Assembly (NCBI GenBank): GCA_963575745.1 | Contig: CAUYUJ010016059.1 | Location: 1,040,849-1,104,848 of the forward strand | From: Prorocentrum cordatum | Taxonomy: Eukaryota > Sar > Dinophyceae > Prorocentrales > Prorocentraceae | Length of the DNA: 64,000 nucleotides | Direction of reading: 5' to 3' | In this document: piece by piece, positions 10,090 through 19,398 of the stretch | Position numbering within the stretch: the stretch's first letter is position 1 | How the letters are laid out: each line of letters starts with the position of its first letter | Position numbers and translations under genes: made by a program | The notes under the pieces: generated by a model | Told to the model about the DNA's origin: nothing | What the model saw: the letters and a program-made list of their open reading frames with translations, nothing else | Databases searched by the model: none

Positions 10090-11149
10090 GGGAGGGACAG
10101 ATGAGGAGGAGGAAGAGGGGATGGAGGAAAGAGAAGGTAGAGGGGCGAGAAGGGCAGGGTGACAGTCAAGGAAGGTGGGAGGTGAAAGCTTACAGCCTGA
10201 GCCAGACGAGCAATCAAGTAATGACCCAAACAAACACCTACGTACTCTCTCGTTCTCGAGACTGATTGCAGGACTGAAGCGGGCACATCAGAGAATACAC
10301 ATCTCTCCCAAGTGCTCCCTGTGCTGCAGAAGTGAAAGGAATGTGAAACGCGACTGGTCAGAGACAAAGATTACCCTGAATGAATTTGTTTGGCCAAAGA
10401 AGTAAGCAGCACGGTGAGACGGTCTGCGACGAAATCTTGAATCTGATGATCTACCTCAATCGCCGTCCACATGAGCGGAATTGAAGCGTCCAGCCACGTA
10501 GACAGTCAGTCCTGTGAGAGATGGCTTCCAAGTCAGCATGCCAGAGTGTTTGCGAGAGACGGAAAGCCTGCGTGAACGGTCTACTTGAGGCGTCAACAAG
10601 CGCTAGAGTGAGATGCGAAGGCGCGGGAAATTCAAAAACTGTGCATCCAGGGACGGCGGAGATGCGCATGGTGCTACGCCGTAGCGTTCGAAACAAGAGG
10701 GAGAGGCGCAGTAAGAGGAAGGGCGACTGGACAAATGCACTGTGTGTGACACGACTGTAGTTGCCAGCCTTTGGGGCCTCACTGGGTGGAAGCGCGCGCG
10801 TGACTAAAGCAAGCCACAGTCCTCGCCGCATCGCACAGCTGCACACAGGTAAAGCACAACAGATCTATAATGGTAAGAAGTAGCCAGGGGGCGGAGTAGC
10901 GGACATTAAGCACATGTCCTCCTCCCTCTCCCCCGCCACGTCGCTGTCATTGGCGTCGTGTTCCGCCATCTGATCCAACTCCGCCGCATCCCAGCGCGCA
11001 TAACACCAATCAAAGTGTAAGGTTCACACAAATTTTCCTGGCGAGGGACCCAACCATGAGCAGTTGTGAGTAACGCAGTTGTGGGTATCGACCTCGGTGA
11101 ACCTCTCTGTCTCTGAGGTCACGACGCGTGTGACGGGTGTGCCAAAATT
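10090..11149. other. No gene recognised
   Basis: Purine-rich around 10090-10165; otherwise mixed sequence with short open frames on both strands and no family motif. A fringe of degraded satellite begins near 11065. Confidence 0.4.
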
Positions 11150-12645
11150 GACACGGGTACCCCATGCGGACGCTGCCACCGGAGCCGTCGGTGGAGCCCC
11201 ATGTGAAACCACGGAACGTGTGAGGGGTGCGCCCGAATGCAAGGTGGAACCGCGTGTGGGCGCTGCCACTACTAGGGCCTTCCGTGGAGCTCCCTATGGG
11301 GCCACGAAAAGTGTGCGGGGTGCGCCGAAACATCAGTGGAACTGCATGCGGACCCTGCCACTGGGACATTCGGTGGAGCACCCTATGGGGCCACGAAACG
11401 TGTGAGAGGTGCGCCGGATTGGGGGTGGAACTGCATGCGGACGGACCCTGCCACTGGGGCCTTCGGCGGAGCACCCTGTGGGGCCACGAAACGTGTGAGG
11501 GGTGCGCCGAAATATAGGTGGAACTGCATGCGGACCCTGCTACTGGGCCACGAAACGTGTGAGGGGTGCGCCGAAATGGAGGTGGAACTGCACGCGGACC
11601 CTGCCACTGGGGCCGTCGGCGGAGCACCCTATGGAGCCGCAGAACGTGTGAGGGTTGCGCCGAAATGGGGATGGAACTGCATGCGGACCCTGCCACTGAG
11701 GCCTTTGGCGGAACGCCCTATGGGGCCACGAAACGTGTGAGGGGTGCGCCGAAATATAAGTGGAACTGCATGCTGACCCTGCCACTGGGGCCTTAGGCGA
11801 AGCGCCCTATGGAGGCACGAAACGTGTGAGAGGTACGTCGGAATGGAGGTGGATCTGCATGCGGACCCTGCCACTGGGGCCTTAGGCGAAGCGCCCTATG
11901 GAGCCACGAAACGTGCAAGGGGTGCGCTGAACTGGAGGTGGAACTGCATGCGGACTCTGCCACTGGGGCCTTGGGCGGAGCTCCCTATGGGGCCACGAAA
12001 CGTGTGAGGGGTGTGCCCGATTGGGGGTGGAACTGCACGCGGACCCTGCCACTGGGGCCTTCGGCGGACCACCCTGTAGGGCCACGAAACGTGTGAGGGG
12101 TGCGCTGAACTGGAGGTGGAACTGCATGCGGACCCTGCCACTGGGACCTTCGGTGGAGCACCCTATGGGGCCTCGAGACGTGTGAGGGGTGCGTCGGAAT
12201 GGGTGGAACTGCATGCGGACCCTGCCACTGGGACCTTCGGTGGAGCGCCCTATGGAGCCACGAAACGTGTGAGGGGTGCGCCGAACTGGAGGCGGAACTG
12301 CATGCGGACCCTGCCACCGGGGCCTTCGGCGGAGCCCCTGTGGGGCCACGAAACGTGTGAGGGGTGCGCTGAACTGGAGGTGGAACTGCATGCGGACCCT
12401 GCCACTGGGACCTTCGGTGGAGCTGCCCATGGGGCCACGAAACGTGTGAGAGGTGCGCCGAAATATAAGTAGAACTGCATTCGGAACCTGCCACTGGAAC
12501 CTTTGGTGGAGCACCCTATGGGGCCACGAAGCGTGTGAGAGGTGCGCCGGATTGGGGGTGGAACTGCATGCGGACCCTGCCACTGGGACCTTCGGTGGAG
12601 CTCCCTATGGGGCCACGAAGCGTGTGAGGGGTGCACCGAAATAGG
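11150..12645. repeat. Satellite of about 89-90 bp, roughly 17 copies
   Basis: Each unit contains GGGGCCACGAAACGTGTGAG, a GGTGCGCCG block, GTGGAACTGCATGCGGACC, then TGCCACTGGGGCCTTCGG and GGAGCACCCTAT. Spacing is close to 90, so frames stay open over several units on both strands; this does not imply a protein. The single-base differences are scattered, indicating an old array with ongoing homogenisation. Confidence 0.9.
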
Positions 12646-12987
12646 CATGCGAGAGAGCAGAGGCAGGGAAGGGATGAGGGAGGAGGGGGAGGAGCGCGGG
12701 AGGTGAGATCAGGTGAGACGCGGGGCGCTGTCTCGTCAAAACGAGGACCCATCACCACAGGATGGTTGGGGAACAAACTATAAGGACACATGTGGGCACT
12801 CACGCGCCCTCTCTTCAAGACCATAAAGACAGTCTCGCAGTAACATCAAGTCCATCTCTGACTTGGAAGAGCTCTCAAGGCCGCCGATGGACGCTGGCCG
12901 AATTGAATCAGAGTGCCAACTTACATGCTTGCCATCTCCAGACGTCTGACTCTGATAATTGCGCCGTGTGGGCACATGCCTTCGATG
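12646..12987. other. Spacer between satellite and CCCH ORF
   Basis: A GGA-rich patch (12655-12710) is followed by ordinary sequence. If the minus-strand CCCH ORF is expressed, this is its 3' flank. No other gene is seen. Confidence 0.35.
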
Positions 12988-13677
12988 TCACAACGAGATT
13001 TTCGTGCTCTCGACATCAAGGCCGCCGTCCCCAGAGTCGTCAGGGTCGTTTTGATCAATGCGCCGCGGCCTCCTCGGCGACGGAGCTGGGGCCAGAGGCC
13101 TCTGAGGCGAAGCCGACTCGGTCCGCGGCGCGTGCTGGACGGGTGGCAGCTGAGGCGGCATCGAATTCAGTACCCGCAAGACTGGCGCGGACGTGGCGTT
13201 GTTGAGCTCCTTCATCGCACTCCACTTGTTAGACATCTGCCGCTGCCTCCGCCGCATGGCCGACTTGGACTTGTGATTGTGTCCATCCATGTCGTCCCCG
13301 AACTCGCGCGGCAGGGAGCCGCCGCCCTCGGTGGGGAACCACTCGGGGAAATTGGCGATGCGGTCCAGGAACGACGGAAGTTCATCGTGGGATGAGCCAG
13401 CCCCAGCGGTCCTGGCGGCGGGGGCCTCGGGCGTTTGCCAGCGGCCCAGCGGCCCAGCAGTGGCCCACAGGTCCTCGGACATGTCCGCCCAGCTGCGGCT
13501 ACTGGAGCTCTGTGTCCAGCTCTCCGAGCTGCTCTCCAGAGGCGCGGCCTGGCTGGCGACGTCCTGCCGCTCCGACAGGCAGGGCTGGGGGGGCAGGGCG
13601 TGCAACAGGGGGCACTGCTCCCTCGAGCAGGCCCCACGCTGCCACTTCCTGCAGACGCCGCCAACCGTCTGGCTCAT
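12988..13677 (-). CDS. CCCH zinc-finger protein, 229 residues
   Basis: The frame starts at the ATG at 13677-13675 and holds one CCCH finger near the N terminus: Cys9-X7-Cys17-X4-Cys22-X3-His26, the C-X7/8-C-X4/5-C-X3-H spacing of RNA-binding CCCH fingers. The rest is Ser/Pro/Arg-rich and probably disordered, with a basic patch (AMRRRQRQ) near 140 and a conserved-looking segment FLDRIANFPEWFPTEGGG around 103-120. Single-finger CCCH proteins typically bind mRNA; dinoflagellates rely heavily on post-transcriptional control, but its role here is unknown. The ORF is uninterrupted. A pair of spliced-leader relics lies about 90-125 nt upstream on the same strand, so it may be a retroposed processed copy. 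An upstream start is not excluded. Confidence 0.55.
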   Translation of the reverse strand: MSQTVGGVCRKWQRGACSREQCPLLHALPPQPCLSERQDVASQAAPLESSSESWTQSSSSRSWADMSEDLWATAGPLGRWQTPEAPAARTAGAGSSHDELPSFLDRIANFPEWFPTEGGGSLPREFGDDMDGHNHKSKSAMRRRQRQMSNKWSAMKELNNATSAPVLRVLNSMPPQLPPVQHAPRTESASPQRPLAPAPSPRRPRRIDQNDPDDSGDGGLDVESTKISL

Positions 13678-13766
13678 GCCGGCGCGGCGGCGAGATCAGG
13701 CCAGGGCATACCGCCAGGCGGCTCTCGGAGCAAGCCCGCCTTCCCAAAGCGCAGGCCAACAAAGGC

Positions 13767-13802
13767 GTGGTGCGAAAATGGCTTGGGCCAACATCGCTGT
13801 AG
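13767..13802 (-). other. Probable tandem spliced-leader relics upstream of the CCCH ORF
   Basis: The minus strand reads CTACAGCGATGTTGGCCCAA (then G) at 13802-13782, matching 15 of 21 DinoSL positions. It is followed at once by CCATTTTCGCACCAC (13781-13767), which matches 11 of the last 15 DinoSL positions. The join (…CAAG then CCATTTT) is the one expected when a new leader is spliced onto the AG inside an older leader. The match is imperfect, so this is a moderate call. Confidence 0.45.
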
Positions 13803-14599
13803 AGTTGGCCATGTTAGTTTTTTGCGCATGCTCGTGATGTACATTACTCCCTCTGGAGGCCCTTATGTCTCATCATGGTGATTGCTATCGATGCGTGTTG
13901 CTGATCTATGTCTTGGACACAATGATGTGCATCCCTAGCGCCTCGGGATACTGGATTAGGGCTGGACAGGATACTTGGGATTACTGGGGGCTGGCGCCCG
14001 CGGCATGAACGCTGAAGACGGGCTGCTCTGGATAATCGGGGTTGCTGTGGCCAGGCGGCCGCGGAACGTACGCTGGCGGGCGCGGGATGCTGGGGATGAA
14101 TCGGGCCTAGCGGCCGCGGTGTGCAGGGCTGGCGGTCGGGCTTTCCTCAAAACCCGAGAACCCCAAACTGGCGGGTGGAGTAAAACGCTTCTTGGTTGCA
14201 GGAGGAGCGATGCTACCGCACGACGCGAGGCCTGAGACTGTGGTCGATCGCGGCGTCGGCCTGCACAGGCGCTCAGTGCAGCCACGAACGATCTGCATAC
14301 ATTTCCGCCGGCCCCCTTGCGAGGCCATCAGGCTGCGAGGCTTACGCTTTCTGCTCCCTGCACCAGTTCCAGCTTCCAGTTTCCATTGTCACATTACTAC
14401 TTTCTGCTTCCTAGTGAAACTGGTTACTGTCCGCGCGAGGGGGGGGGGGGGGGCGAAAACTACCCTGGTTAGCGTCCCCCGGGAGGGTTCTCAGAATTCC
14501 TTGGGGGGGAAACTTGAGGCCTGGAGATTGTGAAGTCCCTGTGGGTTTCACACGATGTGTTTACGATTTTTCAGGTTGCTCCTCATCATTATTATGATA
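13803..14599. other. No gene recognised; 15-base G run
   Basis: Mixed GC-rich sequence with a poly-G tract at 14439-14453. CT dinucleotides begin at 14605. Confidence 0.4.
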
Positions 14600-16975
14600 T
14601 GTTCTCTCTCGTTTTCTCTCTCTCTCTCTCTCACAATCTCTCCCGCTCCCATTCCCCTCCCCATTCCAATTCACATTCCCAATAACATTACCACTACCAT
14701 TCCCATCCCCATTCCCATTCACATTACCATTACCCTTATCTTTACCTTTACCTTTACCTTTACCTTTACCTTTACCATTACCATTACCATGGCCATTTCA
14801 ATTGTCATTGCCATTGCCATTGCCATCCCCATTGCCATTGCCCTTGCCATTACCAGTGCCGTTGCCATTGTATTGCCATTTCCAGTCGCCACCCCGTTAC
14901 CATTACCATTACCATTACCGATACCATTACCATTAGCATTACCATTCCCATCACCATTAGCCTCTACCATTACCATCGCCATTACCACTAGCATTACCAA
15001 CACCATTGCCATTGCCATTACCATTACCATTACCATTACCATTACCATTACCATTACCATTACCGCTGCCATCATCATTACAATTCCCATTCCCATCACC
15101 ATTGCCATTACCATTACCGTTACCAGTACCATTTCCTTTACCATTGCCATTGCCATTCTCATTACCACTACCACTACCATGTCCATTCCCGTTCCCGTTC
15201 CAATTATCACGACGATTCCCATTCTTATTCCCATTCCCATCCCCATGACCATGACCATGACCATTACCATTACCATTGCCATGGCCATTGCTATTGCCAT
15301 TGCCATTGCCGTTGCCATTCCCATTGCCATTGCCATTGCCATTACCATTACAATTACCATTGCCATCGCCGTTGACATTGCCATTGCCAGTCGCTACCCC
15401 GTTACCATTGCCATAACAATTACCATTACCGTTACAGTCACCATTACCATTCCCAGTACAATTACCATTACCACTGTCATTGCCATTACCATTGCCATTG
15501 CCATTCGCCACTACCATTACCATTGCCATTCGGCACTACCATTACCATTACAATTGCCATTGCCTTGCCATTCGCCACTACCACTACCATTGCCAGTACC
15601 ATTACCATTCCGACTCACATTCCCATTCCCAATACAATTACCATTACCATTACAACTGCCATTGCCATTACCATTACCACTACCTTTACCTCTACCTTTA
15701 CCACCACCTTTACCTTACCATTCCCATTTCCGTTACCGCTACCACTGCAATTGCCATTCCCCTTCCCATTCCCATTCAAATTTACATTCCCAGTCCCATT
15801 TCCATTCCCATTCCCATTACCATTACCATTGCCATTGTCATTGCCATGGCCATGACCATTGCCATTGCCATTACCATTGCCGTTGCCAGTGTCATTGCCA
15901 TTGCCAGTCGCTACCCCGTTACCACTGTCGTTACCGTTACCATTACCAATACCATTACCTCTGTCATTACCATTACCATTCGCATTGCCATTGCCATTGC
16001 CATTCGCCATTACCATTACCATTGCCAGTACCATGTCCATTGCCATTCCCATGACCATTGCCATTACCATTATCATTTCCATTACCAATACCAGTACGAT
16101 TACGTTTACCTCTAACTTTATATTTACCCTTACCCTTATCGTTCCCATTTCCGTTACCACTACCACTACCATCTCCATTCACGTTCCTGTTCCCATTCCC
16201 ATTCACATTCCCATTCCCGGCCCCATTCCCACTACCATTGCCATTACCATTGCACTTACCCTTGCCGTTGCCATTGCCATGGTCATTATCTTTGTCATTG
16301 CCATTGAAATTTCCAATCCCATTGCCAATGCCATTGCCATTACCATTGCCATTGCCAATCGCTACCCCGTTACCATTACCATTACCGTTACCGATACCAT
16401 TGCCAGTACCATTACCATTACCTCTGTCATTACCATTGCCATTACCATTGCCACTCGCAGCTACCATTACCATTGCCAGTAACATTACCATTCCCATTCC
16501 CATTCCCATTACCGCTGCCATTATCATTAGAATCCCCATTCTCATTCCCATTCCCATTCCCAATACCATTACCATTTCCATTACCAGTGCCACTACCATA
16601 CCACTACCACTATCATTTCCATTCCCGTTCCCGTCCCCACTCCCATTCCACTTCCCAGTATTACCATTACCCTTACCACTGCCATTGCCATTACAATTAC
16701 CATCACCATTACCTTTACCTCTACCTTTACCTTTACCCTTACCATTACCATTGCCATGGCCATTACCATTGCCACTTCCATTGCCATTGTCATTGCCATT
16801 CCCATTGCCATTGCCATTACCGTTGCACCTACCGTTGCCAGTGCCATTGTCATCGCCTCGCTACCCCGTTGCCACTATCATTACCGTAACCATTACCAGT
16901 ACCACTACCATTACCACTCTCATGTCCACTACCATTGTCATTGCCATTGCCATTGTCATTCCATTGTCATTCGAG
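14600..16975. repeat. Hexanucleotide array, CCATTA/CCATTG/CCATTC, about 2.4 kb
   Basis: Hexamers of the form CCATTN, with substitutions toward CCTTTA, CCCATT and CCACTA, run almost unbroken. The period of six keeps frames open on both strands (Leu-Pro, Ile-Thr, Met-Val and Asn-Gly runs), which are artefacts. A longer block with GTCGCTACCCCGTTACC recurs near 14886, 15390, 15906, 16358 and 16856, so a higher-order unit of about 0.5 kb is superimposed. Confidence 0.95.
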
Positions 16976-17261
16976 GATTTCGGTAGGAATCATTCAGTGG
17001 AGGGTTTCGATCGGAACCCTTCAGTCGAGGATTTCACTGTGAATCCTTCTCATGGGGGCGTTAATCCTTCTTTCCGGGGGGGGGGGGCAAATGTGGCCAA
17101 GTCGCATTTTTTTTTGTGCTTCCCCCCCCCTGGCGCACCCCCCCCCCCTCCCAGGAAACAATTCTGGGGGGGGGGAGGGGGCGCCAGGAGAAACATGATG
17201 GACCCACGAACCCGGAAAGGGATATAGACATGTGGAGCATGGGCACGTTTTCACGATACCC
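16976..17261. other. Spacer with G and C homopolymers
   Basis: GAGGATTTC-type short repeats (16970-17050) are followed by G runs and C runs (17075-17180) that are partly complementary and could fold. No gene is seen. Confidence 0.5.
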
Positions 17262-17415
17262 AACGGGGCAACACCTCACGAAACATCCCACGAGACACCT
17301 CACGAAACATCCCACGAGACACCTCACGAAACATTCCGCGAGACACCTCACGAAACATTCCACGAGACACCCCGCGAAACATTCCACGAGACACCCCACG
17401 AAACATTCCACGACG
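17262..17415. repeat. About 24-bp tandem repeat
   Basis: The unit is close to CACGAAACATCCCACGAGAC plus ACCT, repeated about six to seven times with small changes. Confidence 0.9.
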
Positions 17416-17436
17416 ACAGGCAACCACTCAACCAAG

Positions 17437-18508
17437 GCGGTGTGGTCGTGCTGGGGAGTGGTCGTGCTGGGGTGTGGTCGTGCTGGGGGGTGGTCGTGCT
17501 GGGGGTGGTCGTGCTGGGGGGGTGGTCGTGCTGGGGGGTGGTTGTGCTGGGGCGTGGTCGTGCTGGGGCGTGGTCGTGCTGGGGCGTGGTCGTGCTGGGG
17601 TGTGGTCGTGCTGTGGTGTGGTCGTGCTGGGGTGTGGTCGTGCTGGGGTGTGGTCTTGCTAGGGTGGGGTGCGTGCTGGGGTGGGGTGTGCGTGCTGGGT
17701 GTGGTCGTGCTGGGGTGGGGTCGTGCTGGGGTGTGGTCGTGCTGGGGTGTGGTCGTGCTGGGGTGTGGTCTGTGTGGTCGTGCTGGGGTGTGGTCGTGCT
17801 GGGGTGGTGGTCGTGCTGGGGTGGTCGTGCTGGGGTGTGGTCGTGCTGGGGCGTGGTCGTGCTGGGGTGGGGTCGTGCTGGGGTGGGGTCGTGCTGGGGT
17901 GTGGTCGTGCTGGGGTGGTCCGCACCCTGTGATTCATCGATCGGGTCGTGCTGGGGTGTGGTCGTGGTGGGGTGTGATCGTGGTGGGGTGTGGTCGTGTT
18001 GGGGTGTGGTCGTGCTGGGGTGTGGTCGTGCTGGGGTGTGGTCGTGCTGGGGTGTGGTCGTGCTGGGGCGTGGTCGTGCTGGGGCGTGGTCGTGCTGGGG
18101 TGTGGTCGTGCTGGCGTGCTGTCGTGCTGGGGTGAGGGTCGTGCTGGGGGGGTCGTGCTGGGGTGTGGTCGTGCTGGGGGGTGGTCGTGCTGGGGGGGGT
18201 CGTGCTGGGGGGTGGTCGTGCTGGGGGTGGTCGTGCTGGGGCGTGCTGGGGTGTGGTCGTGCTGGGGCGTGGTCGTGCTGGGGTGTGGTCGTGCTGTGGT
18301 GAGGTCGTGCTGGGGTGTGGTCGTGCTGGGGTGTGGTCTTGCTGGGGTAGGGTCGTGCTGGGGTCGGGTCGTGCTGGGGTGTGGTCGTGCTGGGGTATGG
18401 TCGTGCTGGGGTGGGGTCGTGCTGGGGTGGGGTCGTGCTGGGGTCTGGTCGTGCTGGGGTGTGGTCGTGCTGGGGTATGGTCGTGCTAGGGTGGGGTCGT
18501 GCATTTCG
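17437..18508. repeat. About 16-17-bp minisatellite GGTCGTGCTGGGGTGT, about 1.07 kb
   Basis: Roughly 60 copies, G-rich on the plus strand and C-poor except in CGTGC. It is interrupted once at 17920-17945 by a unique island that also occurs at 18710-18735. Confidence 0.95.
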
Positions 18509-18790
18509 CTCGAGACATCCTGCCAAAATTCCAGGAAATCGTACAAAAACAAAGGAATTAGTCGAGACATCATCGAAATTCCTTCGCGCGGGGCGCTTTT
18601 CCGCGTCGCGGTCGGCTCTGCAAAACAAGCGTTTCGCTCGAGACATCCTCGGCAAACTCTGCGGAGCAAGCGTTTCGCTCGAGACATCCTCAACACACGA
18701 AAAAGTGTCCCGCACCCTGTGATTTATCGATCGGGATTTCAAAAACAAGCGTTTCGCTCGAGACATCCTCAAATTTTAATTCGCCGGCCT
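18509..18790. repeat. Spaced repeats of GCGTTTCGCTCGAGACATCC
   Basis: Four copies, near 18508, 18628, 18668 and 18748, lie 40-120 bp apart. Between the last two sits CCGCACCCTGTGATTTATCG, the island also present inside the minisatellite to the left. No coding content. Confidence 0.8.
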
Positions 18791-19144
18791 CCTTCGACCT
18801 CGTTATTTATCAGGGAAAAAATTCGCCGGCCTCCTTCAAGTTGGCACCGGGGGACAGGTTTACCTACTAAAAGAGAACCCTGGGCCCGTGCCCTTTCCGG
18901 GAAAAATACAGAGAGGTAGGGGAGGGGGCAGGGGGAGGAGGAGGAGGAAGAGGGGGAGGAGGAGGAGGAGGCGGAGGCAGTGGAGGGCGACACAGAGCAG
19001 AGTTTGCGCAGAAACAGTCGCGAACTCAGCGCGAAAGCCACGCGCGCGCGCTTTGGAACCACAGGGACTCCACAATCCCCCGTTCTCGAAAATTTACACC
19101 CCTCACGTAGATCGGCGGGGTCAGGGTGATACGCGACGTCCGCT
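18791..19144. other. GGA-rich patch and copia flank
   Basis: A GGA/GAG run spans 18918-18980. At 19093-19131 there is a single unit of the motif that forms the 74-bp array on the far side of the copia element (CACGTAGATCGGCGGGGTCA). No gene. Confidence 0.6.
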
Positions 19145-19219
19145 TCTCAGCCTGAGTATGATATGGCAATGGCAAACCATAAACGCCACGGCTTGCATGC
19201 AAGAGAGCTACCCGATCAA
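19145..19219 (-). repeat. Candidate 3' LTR remnant
   Basis: Positions 19160-19218 match 25650-25708 at 51 of 59 bases in the same orientation, and weaker similarity extends left to 19145. It lies about 170 bp beyond the last RNase H-side stop codon, where a 3' LTR is expected. Full LTR borders were not found. Confidence 0.5.
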
Positions 19220-19308
19220 CCCTCCTCGCCGCAGCGTCGAGTTCCCTCGAGTCTCAACCTAGGCGACCTCCGGGTTGCTACAGCGAGGCTGAATGGCACA
19301 CCAGTTGC

Positions 19309-19398
19309 CTCGCCACGAGCAGCCCCCACGAAAATCATGCCTGCGCACAAGAAATCAGTTGCCTCGCCACGAGCAACCTTCACGCAAATCATGCCTGC
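19309..19398. repeat. About 54-bp tandem duplication near the element's 3' end
   Basis: AGTTGCCTCGCCACGAGCA followed by a short variable part and AATCATGCCTGC occurs twice in a row (about 19309 and 19358). It overlaps the 3' end of the pol frame. Confidence 0.7.

Noticed and set aside
14600-16975. Very long open frames (up to 499 codons) on both strands
   Set aside because: They follow from a six-base repeat and encode only dipeptide-like runs; not genes.
17232-18919. Overlapping frames of 300-470 codons on both strands
   Set aside because: Products of the 17-bp minisatellite (Val-Val-Leu-Gly-Cys or Thr-Pro-Gln-His runs).
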